Positions 12,501-24,102 of a stretch of DNA of 64,000 nucleotides are shown in pieces. The position numbers were made by a program, and so were the translations under genes. The DNA comes from Macrotrachela quadricornifera. Taxonomy: Eukaryota > Rotifera > Eurotatoria > Philodinida > Philodinidae. The notes under the pieces are model-generated. The model did no database searches, had not been told where the DNA came from, and was given only the letters and a program-made list of their open reading frames with translations. The stretch spans positions 604,266 through 668,265 of the forward strand of contig JAJEKB010020906.1 in the NCBI GenBank assembly GCA_022393335.1. Reading direction: 5' to 3'. How positions within the stretch are numbered: position 1 is the stretch's first letter; the number at the start of each line of letters is the position of its first letter.

Positions 12501-13671
12501 AGAAAAGAAAATATATTGAAAAAGAAAAATTTATTTAAGAAAAAAATAGTACTTTGCATTTATCTTCTCCATATGGATCAGATGGATAGATTGCTTTTTC
12601 TAATTTTCTATTTGGAACATTTTTAAACGATTTAAGTACAAATGATTGTAATTCATCAAGTGATTCTATATAAAGAAAACAAATAATTCTCTTTTCAAAA
12701 TAATATAATTGAATTACGATTGCCAAGAACAACTAAACTCATTCGATTTGATGAATATTGTTTATTATAAAAATCGATTAATTTTTCTCGAATATTAATA
12801 CCAAGTTTTTTCGGTGTTGTTTTCAACGTTTCTCTATTTCCAGTTCCAAACATTGAGAATGGATGTGAAGGATCTGATGTCGAATTTTCTACTTGAGGTA
12901 CACGCCAAGCATCACTGAATAAATTTCCTTCATGCTCATGGTTCACTGCTTCAATTTCTCGATCAATTGATGATACATAAAATAATGGTGAAACAAAAAA
13001 TTGACTAAAACTGAAAACAAATTCTGTTTAATTACAAATAAAATCTCTCTAAATTGAGTAAATCTAGATAGGTTATTTCAATTCTTTTTCTATCATTTAC
13101 TGATTCAACCTTCTATTTTAATCGATTTATGTCTGCGTCATAGTTGTTTATCAAAATATGTATATTTTTATCTGTTCTTCATCTGGCTAATGTAAAAATT
13201 ACTGTGATTGAATTTACACGTCAAGTGCATATTCTAACGAATTGAGATAGACATTGAAATGATAAACGGTATGATCAGGAGATGTAAAGGCGTTTGCATA
13301 ACCACCATTTTCTTTGATTGTTTTATTGTATTCATTTTCACCTGGATACTATAACGCAATTTCGAAGATAATTTTCAATATAAATCAAAATAAAAACTTA
13401 CTTTTTCACTACCCATAAAGAGCATATGTTCAAGAAAATGAGCCATACCAGGTATCTCTTTTGGATCGGCTAAATTACCAATACTAACATCAAGAGCAAC
13501 AGCTGCTTTATCAATGTCCGAATCACTAATAAGTACAACAAGCATTTCATTGGAAAGTTCTAAGCCACGATAGTTCCAGTTATCATAATCACTTTTCTTA
13601 ATTGTATCAACAACACGAACAATTGTTAAATCCGAAGATGATTGTTCTTTTTTAGATTCAGCAGTAGTCAT
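9512..13671 (-). CDS. IDE: Insulin-degrading enzyme (insulysin), M16A zinc metallopeptidase, 19 exons
   Basis: Exons by GT-AG sites and frame: 13671-13402, 13348-13218, 13010-12718, 12665-12553, 12494-12405, 12356-12191, 12140-12049, 11999-11919, 11862-11756, 11702-11471, 11422-11340, 11282-11138, 11086-10976, 10929-10809, 10754-10663, 10616-10505, 10449-10157, 10100-9953, 9894-9512. They sum to 3063 nt, giving 1020 residues, essentially the animal IDE length. The inverted zinc motif HFLEH is at residues 78-82, and the third ligand Glu is at about 159 (NHEHEG). The C-terminal half keeps LRTIEQLGY, with the Arg and Tyr that bind substrate. IDE degrades insulin, amyloid-beta and other small peptides in a closed chamber. 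There is no mitochondrial-type leader, and the C-terminus ends PKV, without the peroxisomal AKL-type signal of vertebrate IDE. One intron (10975-10930) is only 46 nt. No in-frame stop was found. Confidence 0.93.
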
Positions 13672-15507
13672 GATTTTGATGTGTGAAGTATATACGACAA
13701 AATGAAAATGTGCAGCAAAAGAAAAGGTAAGAATAAAGAATGAATATTACAAACACAGTATAAGTTATTCAGCCGTGACTGCATATAATTATACAGTAGA
13801 AATATGCGTTAATGGGTTTTTGTTTGAATTACGAAAAAACAAAACCGAAATTTTTCAAAATCAATCATTGTCTTTTGTATAAGGTGTAAATCATGAGAAT
13901 TGATTAGGAAAATACGGTGAAGCTCAATTGATTTTCTCTCCTTTATATTTTTCATTTTTTTCAACTACACCTACGTCTTTTCTTTCAAAGTGACCTACCA
14001 AAAAAAAGAGCAGAATTTGCTGCATCTGTTGATATATCAAATTTATGGATGAACTAGAAATGGGACAAAGAAAATGCATCGAGAACAAAAAGTTGATTTT
14101 TTTTTCACTATAATATATATCGGATGGCGCGGAGTAAATGAATCTCTCAATATTTTTCAAAAGATTCGTCTTTCAGCACTCTACAAGAAAAGCATTGACC
14201 ATTCCTCCTAAAATACGTTGCAATCAATAGATACAAATTCAGCGACTTTGAAAGATGACGTGCATTCTAGCGATGTTTTTTACAGCGTTCTTCGTTTTTC
14301 CAACTGAGAACTTCTGTTGAGGCTGCATTGTACCATAATTGGCATAAGAAAAGGCAGTCAAAAGTGAAGGGCGTACACGTGTGCAACAAGACTATTGATG
14401 TATCAATTATATTCATTTTTGTAATAGCTACTTAAGAACTTCTACAAATTTTTATCTTTTTTTACGTAACGATTTGAATAATATTGCGGGCGTATTTCAG
14501 ACTGTTAAGACCGAATATTCTTTTCAAAAGGTATTTTCTTTACGCGGTCATCAATCTGAAATAATTGGATAGTTTCATCGGATAGTCCAATACTGTGTTT
14601 AGTAATATTACTTATAAAAAGAGTAAGAAATTAACGTTGTACTTTTGGGCGGATAAATTTCTCAAAATAAAGAATGGTGATTCAAAATTCACGACTTTTA
14701 AAATATTTGAGAGTCAATTTTCATTCTGTAATTTATTTGAATACTATATTCAACAGAACAACTAGTTTTGATGTTAATGGATTTATTGCATTTTTAATAT
14801 TAGTTATTGCAATGTTCGCTGGAAGAAACATTTGGTTTCTACGAATTGAGAAAGAAAAAAATATTTTTATCAATCGGCAACAATGGCGTTTAGATGAACA
14901 TGTGAAAATGTCTACAGAACTACTATCAAGTCTATTTACATTGTTACATAACATCGGTGTTATATATCTAATATTAAACATATGAATAGAGATCATGAAG
15001 ATTTTTTTTTGATTCATTTGTAATTTATTTCAGGCCATTTAGAAGTAAGTACCGAAATACTTTGAAGACCACGTATTATCACAATTTATACAAAAAAAAT
15101 AGGATTTTTCAATAAATTCTTTTACGTTTCCACTGCTATAAAAACTCACAACTTCCATTTTCACATCCCTGTTCAAGGAAAATCAGTCATGTTTGAGAAA
15201 TACTTTACAAATCTTCTAATTATTAGTTAGTTTTTGTGAACGAATATGTAATCATACATACCAGAATGGACTATTCAAGTCAATTTTGACTCGAATTGTG
15301 AATTAGTATTTAGAATAATAAGTGAAATCGAAAACATATATGCGTATGAATGCTCTATACATTTCATCTTTGTTTTCTAATGTGGAATGAACTACGAAAA
15401 ATCTAATCAAGAACGACATCTATTTTCATAGAATCAATTCCTCTCAAAATAAAATTAACCATTTTGAATTCTTATTGATCTTCTTATTTCCAAATAGGTT
15501 TTCAATC
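13672..15507. other. Intergenic, upstream of IDE
   Basis: Probably contains the IDE promoter and 5' region. Open frames on both strands at 14674-15017 overlap each other and lack family motifs, so I do not call them. No repeat structure was resolved. Confidence 0.35.
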
Positions 15508-15604
15508 GAGTGATGTCATAATCCCATTACACCCGGTATTCTCCCACGAACACACTACTTACCAGAGATGTCCATCGCGGCGCTGCCGCTGCCGCTGCCG
15601 CGGA
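15508..15604 (+). repeat. Terminus of a repeat element running into the assembly gap
   Basis: From 15508 the sequence (GTGATGTCATAATCCCATTA and on to ACACACTACTTACC) matches, inverted, the right end of the fold-back element at 18531. It is a closer match than that element's own left end at 17266. It is followed at about 15570-15604 by a GC-rich run of GCCGCT units and then the gap, so the body of this copy is unseen. Confidence 0.55.
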
Positions 15605-16004
15605 NNNNNNNNNNNNNNNNNNNNNNNNNNNNNNNNNNNNNNNNNNNNNNNNNNNNNNNNNNNNNNNNNNNNNNNNNNNNNNNNNNNNNNNNNNNNNNNN
15701 NNNNNNNNNNNNNNNNNNNNNNNNNNNNNNNNNNNNNNNNNNNNNNNNNNNNNNNNNNNNNNNNNNNNNNNNNNNNNNNNNNNNNNNNNNNNNNNNNNNN
15801 NNNNNNNNNNNNNNNNNNNNNNNNNNNNNNNNNNNNNNNNNNNNNNNNNNNNNNNNNNNNNNNNNNNNNNNNNNNNNNNNNNNNNNNNNNNNNNNNNNNN
15901 NNNNNNNNNNNNNNNNNNNNNNNNNNNNNNNNNNNNNNNNNNNNNNNNNNNNNNNNNNNNNNNNNNNNNNNNNNNNNNNNNNNNNNNNNNNNNNNNNNNN
16001 NNNN
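15605..16004. other. Assembly gap (400 N)
   Basis: Exactly 400 undetermined bases. The round size suggests a scaffold gap of nominal or estimated length. The left edge is an unusually GC-rich short repeat. Confidence 0.98.
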
Positions 16005-16174
16005 GAATTTGTGAAGGTCATTAACTGGAATAAAGTGACATCCAAAACAACATTGATCCAAGAATTAAAACGTGCTGTAAAAAAAATTCGCAAAAATGTT
16101 GTGTTTGAAAGTTGTAATTCTTGGACAAATCGATTGTATCGTATGTCACAAAATAATGGAGATTATTTAAAATA
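16005..16174 (+). pseudogene. C-terminal fragment of an IS630/Tc1/mariner-like transposase (tentative)
   Basis: Immediately after the gap one frame runs about 56 codons to a stop at 16172-16174, reading VTSKTTLIQELKRAVKKIRK then CNSWTNRLYRMSQNNGDYLK. This pattern (a helix after a Ser/Lys turn, then a C..W..R...M...G.Y ending) resembles the extreme C-terminus of Tc1/mariner-family transposases. The catalytic part would lie in the gap, so the call is tentative. Confidence 0.4.
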
Positions 16175-17265
16175 ATAAAAATGGTCACGTTTTGTAGAGA
16201 ATTTCACGAGGAATCTTTTGATAAAAAACTTTTTTTTCTATGAGGGAAAATAAGGGAGAAAGATGCAAAATACCGAGGGGGCCATTCATTATGGGACACC
16301 CGTTATCTTTCGGCAAACTTGAAAAATATGTGAAACAATGCACATCGATCAAGAAACTAGAAACTTTTCTAGTTAACCTAACTCGATGGTGGACGTAAAA
16401 ATCACACAACTCACGCAGAAGCCCTATTTGGACAGAGAACTTGAAAAAGTGCATCTGGTTCGATGAAGTCGTAAGGCATTTTAAAGCAGCTAGGATATAT
16501 CAGAAATATCGGATAATAGAAAATATCTTTTTATAAGTAGAAAGATAGTATCGAGTTAAATTCAACTTTGAGCACTAAAAGGTAAATCATCTAGTAAACT
16601 TAACTTTAAATCATCTTCAAGTTGTCATATCGAGGTAGCGATGGCATTTAGACTAACTTTTCGTTCCGCTCCCGCTATCTGTGAAAGTAGCAGATACGTG
16701 TAGAAATGGTCACTATGCATTGTGTTGTCTATTTTAGAACTATAGAACCAGGATACTACTGCACATATTTGACATCTCCTTAATGGATAGATTCAATCAT
16801 ACACAAATTTTCATAATCTTAACACAGCATTGCAACATATATGGATGAGAAGTTGAACCGATTCAGTCTAAGAAATTTTATACCTGACCTTGGGCTCAGT
16901 TAGCATAAAATTTTAAGAGCCCAATGGGATTCAGACTCGTTTGGATTCAGATACGCATAGGACTCGATAGGCTCTAGTGAGGGATATGCATGATCTGTAA
17001 AACTACCGACAGAGTCATTGAGACATGCGGACGACAACAACATGCATGGACATTGTGTAATTGAGGAAACAACTGTTCATCTTTGAAATTCGTTCTCTAT
17101 TCGCATTCAGTAAAAAACCGAGAGAACGGTCTCATAACGTGGCAAAATAATGATTCGAAAATTACTTTACTTGCCTGAGCTCATTCTTATCGTATCTTAT
17201 TGAACGTCGTATTCAATTTATCCGTTACAACGCTGTACTGCAGAAAAATTCCTTTTTTTCCCATA
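16175..17265. other. Non-coding, nothing recognised
   Basis: No supported open frame. A minus-strand open frame at 16185-16454 has no family motif. Confidence 0.35.
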
Positions 17266-18528
17266 GATGTCATAATACCATTACACCGGGTATCCACAGC
17301 CAGACGTCAGAATACCCAAACATATAGTCAACGAAAGTAAATTGACATTCATTCCACACATTACACCGAGGAGTAATGACTTCATTACCCACAAATAAAC
17401 ACATCCATCATAGAGCTCGAAGAATACGAGCCGATGAGGTGTAACTATCTCATTACCCAAAAATGAACTATATACTAAAAGTTGAGGAATGAGTTGATTT
17501 GGTGTAACCATCTCGTTACCCCAAAAATGAACTATATCCTAAAAGTTGAGGAATGAGTTGATTTGGTGTAACCACTTCGTTACCTAAAAATGAACTATAT
17601 ACTAAAAGTTGAGGAATGAGTTGATTTGGTGTAACCACCGCGTTACCCAAACATCTGCCGAAAAATTCTTCTTATTCTGCAACTGACTTCAACTAAGGGA
17701 CCGACTGCTATGGAGATTCGCAGGCAAAGCAGCTAGTGAAGGTGTTCACAAAGCGCGATCAATGGGCAAAGCAGCTAGTGAGGGTGTTCGCGAAAGGCGA
17801 AAAATAGGCAAAGCCGATATTGAGGGTGCTCGGAAAGTGAGATCAGCCCACAAAGCAGTCAGTGTGGGTGTTCAGATTGTGTCACAGATCCGTCCAAAAC
17901 GTGGACGCGTGTTCAACATCTCAAATGAACGACCAGTCTACTCGAAAACGAAACACACTTTATATCAATCACTACAGGTGACATCTTAGAAGTGAACTAC
18001 TATATTGCGCTCAACTATCAAAACTATATATCGCAATAATCCTATCTACAATTTTTTCAAAAATATACGCCTATTCCTTACGCCTTCAAAAAATTAGCAA
18101 ATAAACCTACGAGGCATTGCTGTTACCTAAAGAGTAATACAAAAAATACATTCACATTCCTCAACTTTTAGGATATAGCTTATCTTGGGGTAACGAGGTG
18201 GTTACACCAAATCAACTCATATTCCTCAACTTTTAGGATATAGTTCATCTTAGGGTAACGAGGTGGTTACACCAGATCAACTCATTCCTCAACTTTTAGG
18301 ATATAGCTTATCTTGGGCTAACGAGGTGATTACACCAAATCAACTCATATTCCTCAACTTTTAGGATATAGTTTATCTTGAGGTAACGGGGTGGTTACAG
18401 CAAATCAACTCATTCCTCAATTTTTAGGATATAGTTCATTTGGAGTAACGAGTTCGTTACACCAGTAGTGGATCGTGGGAAGTAGTGTGTTTGTGAGAGA
18501 ATACGGGGTGTAATGGGATTATGACATC
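17266..18528. mobile_element. Fold-back element with inverted blocks of about 64-bp tandem repeats
   Basis: The ends are inverted copies: GATGTCATAATACCATTACA at 17266 and its partner ending at 18528. Inside, about three to four direct copies of a unit of about 64 bp lie at 17425-17645 (each containing TGAGTTGATTTGGTGTAACC and AAAAGTTGAGGAATGAG). About five copies in the opposite orientation lie at 18150-18470. The core (about 17650-18130) holds a short coding-like tandem repeat. There is no transposase, so the element is non-autonomous. The target duplication was not resolved. Confidence 0.6.
17724..17989 (+). other. Open frame with 14-residue tandem repeats inside the fold-back element
   Basis: Four 42-bp units in one frame encode GKAASEGVHKARSM, GKAASEGVRERRKI, GKADIEGARKVRSA and HKAVSVGVQIVSQI, followed by a basic stretch (IRPKRGRVFN). 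The unit length is a multiple of three and the changes keep the Lys/Arg/Gly/Val pattern, so this may be a captured piece of a coding sequence. There is no start or splice context that I trust, and the function is unknown. Confidence 0.3.
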
Positions 18529-18728
18529 ACTCTTTTTTCCTCCCTTTCCTTCTTCTGTTCGAATTTCCTTCTTTTTTTTTAAAAATTCCTTCGTAAAATC
18601 CTTCTTTATCATATCTCCCTGCTGCGACCCCTGCATTGTTATAATAAAGAATAAAGACTGATTTCTGCAAATTCTTTTGGTTGTAATCAGGTAGGGATGC
18701 AACGGCGAGGATGATTCACCAGCTATTA

Positions 18729-19578
18729 CTTAGGTCTATCCTAAAGTAATGTCGCGTCCATATCATTTCCTTGTAAAAGGGTTTTTAAAAAATTCCTTTT
18801 TCATAGGATGATAGAGAAAATGAAACTCGATTTTTCTATATTATTTCATCACTATCCAACTAGTATTATACTAATAAAATTCCGAGCAGAACTATTTCTG
18901 TGTAAAACTTAACTATCGGTTGAAGTAGATTAAATGAATACGCTTTGCATTTCAATTTTCAATCACTTAATAGATTGTATTGAAAAACAAAATATTTCAT
19001 AAGATGCAGCGTGAAAGCGCTCTGTAATTTATACAAAGTCGCTTATTTTATAGTTGCATTTTTTGTTTTCAAAATAGACAAAATTTCGACTATGTAAAAG
19101 CGATACTTGTTTGATACAAGACAAATTCATTTTTTCTCATGTCATCTTTTTATCATCTGATATCTTTTATTTAAAACAAAAATATATCATGAGATACAGC
19201 GTCAAAAGCCCTACAATTTGAATAAAATTGCTTACTTTTTGTTTCCAAAAAATATTAAATTCTTCCCGATTGTCCTGAAAAAAATCAATTTTTTCAATAT
19301 AAAGAGAAGCTCCTTTTTTTCTTATCTGAAATATAAAATATACTTTTCTTTAAAAATTATAGAGCTTTTCACGCTGTATCTTGTGGTATAATTTGTTTTT
19401 TTTATGCGATCTATTAAGTGATTGAAAATTGAAATGCAAAGCGTAGTCATTTAATCTACCTTAACCGATAGTTAAGTTTTACACAGAAATAGCTCTGCTC
19501 GAATTTTTATTAGTATAATACTAGTTTGATAGTGATGGAATAGTATAGAAAAATACATTACCTTTGGATAGATCTAAG
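18729..19578. mobile_element. Hairpin MITE with TA duplication
   Basis: The two halves are inverted copies over at least 220 bp. The left end reads CTTAGGTCTATCCTAAAG and the right end is its inverted match. Both are flanked by TA (18727-18728, 19579-19580), so a Tc1/mariner-type origin is likely. It carries the motif GATGCAGCGTGAAAGCGCTC and its inverted partner, shared with the MITEs at 40601-41241 and 59770-61407. No coding capacity. Confidence 0.7.
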
Positions 19579-20989
19579 TAAGAATATCTTCAATTATCAA
19601 TTTATTGAGGGAGAAAAGTTTAGTGATATTCCTATTCTTAGTACCAAAAAGAAAAAATTCATTGAACAACGAATATGATCAAATGTTCTTAAAAATTTCA
19701 AATTAATTTGATTCATTTGAATAAAATTCTATTGTTCGTTGTTTCATTCTGATTTTGTTCACAATGAAATGATTTGAGTCTTTGAATAGACGAAAGTTTT
19801 TACAGACTCCTTTTTATCTTTTCAGATGAAATTAACACTTTATGTTCGAAGTCAATTGAAAAGTCTTATATTGTATTGATTTTAATGCCTTTTAAGATAA
19901 AGTTTATATTCAGAGATCTAAAAGATTTTCATATAGAAATGACGATATTTTATTCAATAGAATCATTTCATGTATTCTCCTAATGATTTTTAGAACAATC
20001 GTACACAAACAATTTCTATTCGATTTTATCAATGAAACCATAAATCAACCCCGAAATTAGAGAAGATACAGTGTTAAATTGTATGACTACAATCAGAACA
20101 AACTGTCATGATTGCTTGTTCTTTTATGGAAAAATATATCTAGAAAAGGTAGAAAGTTAACAAAGCTGTTATCAATTTTTTTGTCTTAAAATTATATTGC
20201 TTTATCAAATATTCATCGAAAAAAAACAGAAAAACAACAATCTTATAAATATGCATACACAAATCTATACGCTAAGGAAAGATGAGAGCATAATACAAGT
20301 ATGATAATTTAAAAAAGCAAAGAAAAAGAGATAAAAAGAATATCCAATAAAAGGATTATGTCGTATATATATACTGGTTCTTTTTCTTGTATTATGCAAA
20401 GAATGAAAAGGAAAGTCAAAGCTAAACAGTGCAGGATGATGAAAAAAAACATGCGCGAAAGACGTTCATCCATGCCTGTCTCATCTCCATGTGTATCAAA
20501 TAGCACGGTTGATTGGTTCGCATGAATAAGCGTTACTTGGAAAAAACCAAATAACTTCATTAAATATAAATACGCAAGGTAGCTTACTCATTACATACAC
20601 AAAAACAACTTCAATAAATTTCAGCATTAATTTCTATCATAAGCATGCCTAATTATCTATATATTGGTTTGTCCACATAATGCGACATATGAGACATAAC
20701 TATTTACTTCAGATTTCGAACAGTAGTGTCAAACTTGAACATTGAATTCAAGGATTCAACTATTCCGTTCACCCCGCATTCTAGTGTTCTGCCCCTCCCC
20801 TTGGATTCCGCCCTCATCTGGTCCCTCCATCCTCAAAGTCGAATAATTGAATGCTTGACTACTTGAATTCAAGTTTCAAGTGTTACATATATATTTATCT
20901 ATTCCCCATATTTCCTATAGTCCGCCATATTACGTACCCTACGACCTTTGGTCTGGCAACAGACAGACAGATCGAGAAGCAACCGTGCT
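19579..20989. other. Non-coding, nothing firm
   Basis: AT-rich with no supported gene. A small imperfect inverted repeat (about 20726-20905, ends rich in CTTGAATTCAAG) encloses an unusually C-rich 60-bp core and may be a short MITE, but no target duplication was found. Confidence 0.3.
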
Positions 20990-21312
20990 TTTTTATATAA
21001 GCACAGAACTTGTCAAAATTATAGATCCGCTTTTGTCGTTGAGATTTTTTCAATGAAAATGAATAACTGAATCAAATCTAAATAGTGATTTCGATAGTCC
21101 TTGAAGTTTTCTATTGAAAACAGTGTAGACCAAAAGCCCCGAAAAAAATTTCTTCAGAAAGCTTTTTCGGAGTTTTAGTCTACACTGCTTTCAATAGAAA
21201 ACTTAAAGGACTATTGAAATCACTATTTAGATTTCATCTAGCTATTCGTTTTTATTGAAAAATCTCAACGACAAAAGTAAGTCTATAAGTTTGACAGGTC
21301 CTATATAAATAG
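20990..21312. repeat. Hairpin MITE, about 320 bp
   Basis: The arms pair over about 140 bp each. For example, TTTTGTCGTTGAGATTTTTT at about 21033 pairs with its complement near 21285, and GTGTAGACCAAAAGCCCCG at about 21124 pairs with a near-complement ending about 21187. The loop is short. The ends are approximate and the superfamily is unknown. Confidence 0.55.
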
Positions 21313-21357
21313 AAAATAAAGGGATTTAAGGGATATAACGACTATAGAGAGCACTAC

Positions 21358-21848
21358 TGTTCATTTCAGAGTTAAATGGCCGTGAGCATTTTTTGTGAAT
21401 AACTTTTGATAGGAACGACATAGAGACCTGCGTTTTTCACCGTTTGAAATAGTAGATAAAGACGCATCGAACCATATATAGAAAGACTTTTCTAATGGTA
21501 TTATATATAAACATTTTCAAAGAATTGCATTTTTCTCGTTCCGTAAAAAAGTGGTTTTTCTATTGAAATACCATAGAAAACCTTCATTAATAGAGTCTTT
21601 GCATAATTTTTTGTAGTTCTTCATTTAGCGGTTCTAACATACTCCTGAAAATCGATAAATTGAGATCGCAGTCATAATGGATATGCTGTTTTTCTTGCCG
21701 TTAGATGTAACACCATTAGAAAAGTCTTTCTATATAAGATTCGATGCATCATCATCTGCTCCTTTAAAAGGTGAAAACTGTAGGTCTCTACCTCGTTCCT
21801 ATCAAAAGTTATTCAAAAAATGTCCACAGTCATCTAACTCTGAAATGG
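21358..21848. repeat. Second hairpin element, about 490 bp
   Basis: Left arm from about 21358 (TTCATTTCAGAGTTAAATGG and on through AACTTTTGATAGGAACGA) matches the inverted right arm ending about 21848. An open frame at 21677-21898 lies mostly in the right arm and is not credible as a gene. Confidence 0.55.
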
Positions 21849-22196
21849 ACAATAGTCAAGGAGAAAACGGCGGAGTTTTTATTCTTGACGTCTCATGAAC
21901 TTTTTATGAAGTCCGATGAAGTTGAAGCATTTGAAATCTTCTAAAAATTCAAAGTATCTGTTTTTGAGAGCTCTTGAACTCTTTCGACGTTTTAAGAAGT
22001 TTTGAAGTCTGCTGTTTCCATCTGCACTTGACCTAGTAATATAGAATGATGATGAAGTTCACGGATTCGATGCTGTAATGTTGAACACAGTGATATAGGA
22101 TGTGTTCTCATGAATTGACAGAATTCTTTTTTGTGTTTAATATGTTTCAGGAGAGAATATTCAGAAGCACCGTTTGAAGAAGTCAGCTTTGAAATA

Positions 22197-23924
22197 ATGT
22201 CAACTATGGCTTCAGATCAGACAAAAAATAACAAATTACTTGCAGCAGCCGTTAGCTCACTCTTAGGGACTATCTTTCATACCAGTAGCGGCAGTAGTAT
22301 TGGCCGACAGATTCCAGGCTCGAAATTCAACACTGCTACTACGTCACATCATCAACAGCCAGTCAACCTACTAAAAATTTATCCTTCACTTCTTCCATCA
22401 ATTAACGGTCAAACATATCGAAATTGTTCACAAATATTCATCGAATTGAATGATAACAGAAAAATCGCACTAGATGTAGAACCGACTGATACTATTTTGG
22501 ATATTAAAAAACAGATTAATATAAAATGCAAGGCTCCGGTGAAAAAACAGCGATTACTTTATCAAAACAAACATCTGCTGGATGATCGTACTCTATTTGA
22601 TTATGAAATACTTACACATTCTGAACTTCAGCTGGTAATTTCATCGTGTCGAGACGATGTCACTCATAAAATGAAGCTATATGTGAAAATGCTCACAGGT
22701 AAAACAATTGAGCTAGAAGTACTGCCTACTGATACTACTGAGGAAGTCAAAAGACACATTCAGGATAAAGAAGGTATTCCATCGGATCAACAACGACTAA
22801 TTTTCGATGGAAAAAAACTTGAAGATGGAAGAACACTAGCTGACTACAATATACAAATGGAGTCAATACTGCTCTTGCTTCCACGTCTACGTGGCGGTTG
22901 TCAATTGTATGGCAAAAAATCGAGTGGTAAAACATACTCATTGTCACCTAAGCCTAATGCGACTATTTCTAAAGTTAAAAAATATATCCAAAAAGTAGCA
23001 GGAATTCCATCAGATCGACAACATCTTCTTTACAACGGTCGAACACTTAACGATAGTCATCTTATTGATTACTATGATACTGAAGAACAATCAACTGTTG
23101 ATCTATTCCTTCTGCGTCATAATGATGTCAATATACCACCTGTTACTTATCGTAATCTACGTATAATTCTGTCGACAAATAAAACGATTCAAATAGAGAT
23201 TAACACGGAACTAACCATTGCTGATGTCAAACTAATGATTGAAGAAACCGAAGGTCTAGATCGAAAATCACAGGTTATACTCAAAGACTGCAGAATATTG
23301 GAAGATGATGAAACTATTTACGAATGTTTATCAGAATGGTATGGGCCATTATTCGTTAAAGTTCTATCATATGGTCCCCTAGGTCTGGATCATGCAGCAC
23401 TTGCTCCCGAATTTAATTTTGATTTCACACAAATTGATGATCAAGGCGAACAATTCATTAAAGGTAGAAAACCTTATCAACGTCCCTGTGGTTCATTACG
23501 TTTCGCACTGAACGTCACTGGTAAGTATGAAAAGTATGATGACACATGGTTGGGTAATAGTGACTCCAAAACAAAATCCAATGAATGGCCAATTTCCTAC
23601 CATGGTACTGGTAAACATAATGCTCGGAGTATTGCAGAAGAAGGTTATAAATTGAGTCGAGGCAAAAACTTTGTCTATGGCAAAGGAATTTACTCTACAC
23701 CAAAATTTGATGTAGCGAAACTTTATGCAAAAGAATTTCAATTTGAAAATGAGATTTATTTATGTGTCATACAGAATCGTGTTAATCCAAAATATTTGAA
23801 AGTTGTTGATGAACAACAGACCGGAATCGGCGAATATTGGCTCAGTGCACCACCGGATGATAACAGTGACATACCGGAATCAGACTTAATTAGACCGTAT
23901 GCAATCTGTATTTTTAAAAAATAA
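22197..23924 (+). CDS. Four ubiquitin-like domains fused to a PARP-like ADP-ribosyltransferase domain
   Basis: The frame is open from 22131, but TATGTTTCAG ending at 22150 looks like a splice acceptor. The first ATG after it is at 22197 (575 residues); an upstream exon is possible. Numbering below is from 22131. Ubiquitin-like domains lie at about 102-172, 181-256, 257-330 and 342-414. The second is closest to ubiquitin ([20 protein letters not shown]) and ends RLRGG at 252-256, with Cys rather than Met following. The C-terminal domain (about 450-597) has YHGTG (His491), GKGIYSTP (Tyr521), QNRVNP and GEYW (Glu568). This pattern resembles the His-Tyr-Glu triad of PARP-type ADP-ribosyltransferases. 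Inferred role: an NAD-dependent transferase acting on, or guided by, ubiquitin. No intron is seen within the coding part. The domain calls are from motifs only. Confidence 0.75.
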   Translation: MSTMASDQTKNNKLLAAAVSSLLGTIFHTSSGSSIGRQIPGSKFNTATTSHHQQPVNLLKIYPSLLPSINGQTYRNCSQIFIELNDNRKIALDVEPTDTILDIKKQINIKCKAPVKKQRLLYQNKHLLDDRTLFDYEILTHSELQLVISSCRDDVTHKMKLYVKMLTGKTIELEVLPTDTTEEVKRHIQDKEGIPSDQQRLIFDGKKLEDGRTLADYNIQMESILLLLPRLRGGCQLYGKKSSGKTYSLSPKPNATISKVKKYIQKVAGIPSDRQHLLYNGRTLNDSHLIDYYDTEEQSTVDLFLLRHNDVNIPPVTYRNLRIILSTNKTIQIEINTELTIADVKLMIEETEGLDRKSQVILKDCRILEDDETIYECLSEWYGPLFVKVLSYGPLGLDHAALAPEFNFDFTQIDDQGEQFIKGRKPYQRPCGSLRFALNVTGKYEKYDDTWLGNSDSKTKSNEWPISYHGTGKHNARSIAEEGYKLSRGKNFVYGKGIYSTPKFDVAKLYAKEFQFENEIYLCVIQNRVNPKYLKVVDEQQTGIGEYWLSAPPDDNSDIPESDLIRPYAICIFKK

Positions 23925-24102
23925 CAAACTTGTCTTTTGTGTTTGAAAAAAACTATAATCAACAAGATAGCACACATCAATAGATTGATTCACTGACCCT
24001 TTTCTAAAAGATAAGAAGACATTACTGTACTCCACGAAAGAAATGTTATTCCTGATCTGGTAAAAGTTATTCAATCTCATATTCTCGTTCACTATTCCAT
24101 GT

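Noticed and set aside
14674..15017. Overlapping open frames of 103 and 94 codons on opposite strands
   Set aside because: No motif or splice context; AT-rich composition gives such frames by chance.
15527..16093. Long open frames across the gap
   Set aside because: They are open only because N bases contain no stop codons.
21677..21898. 73-codon plus-strand open frame
   Set aside because: Lies mostly in one arm of an inverted-repeat element and has no family motif.
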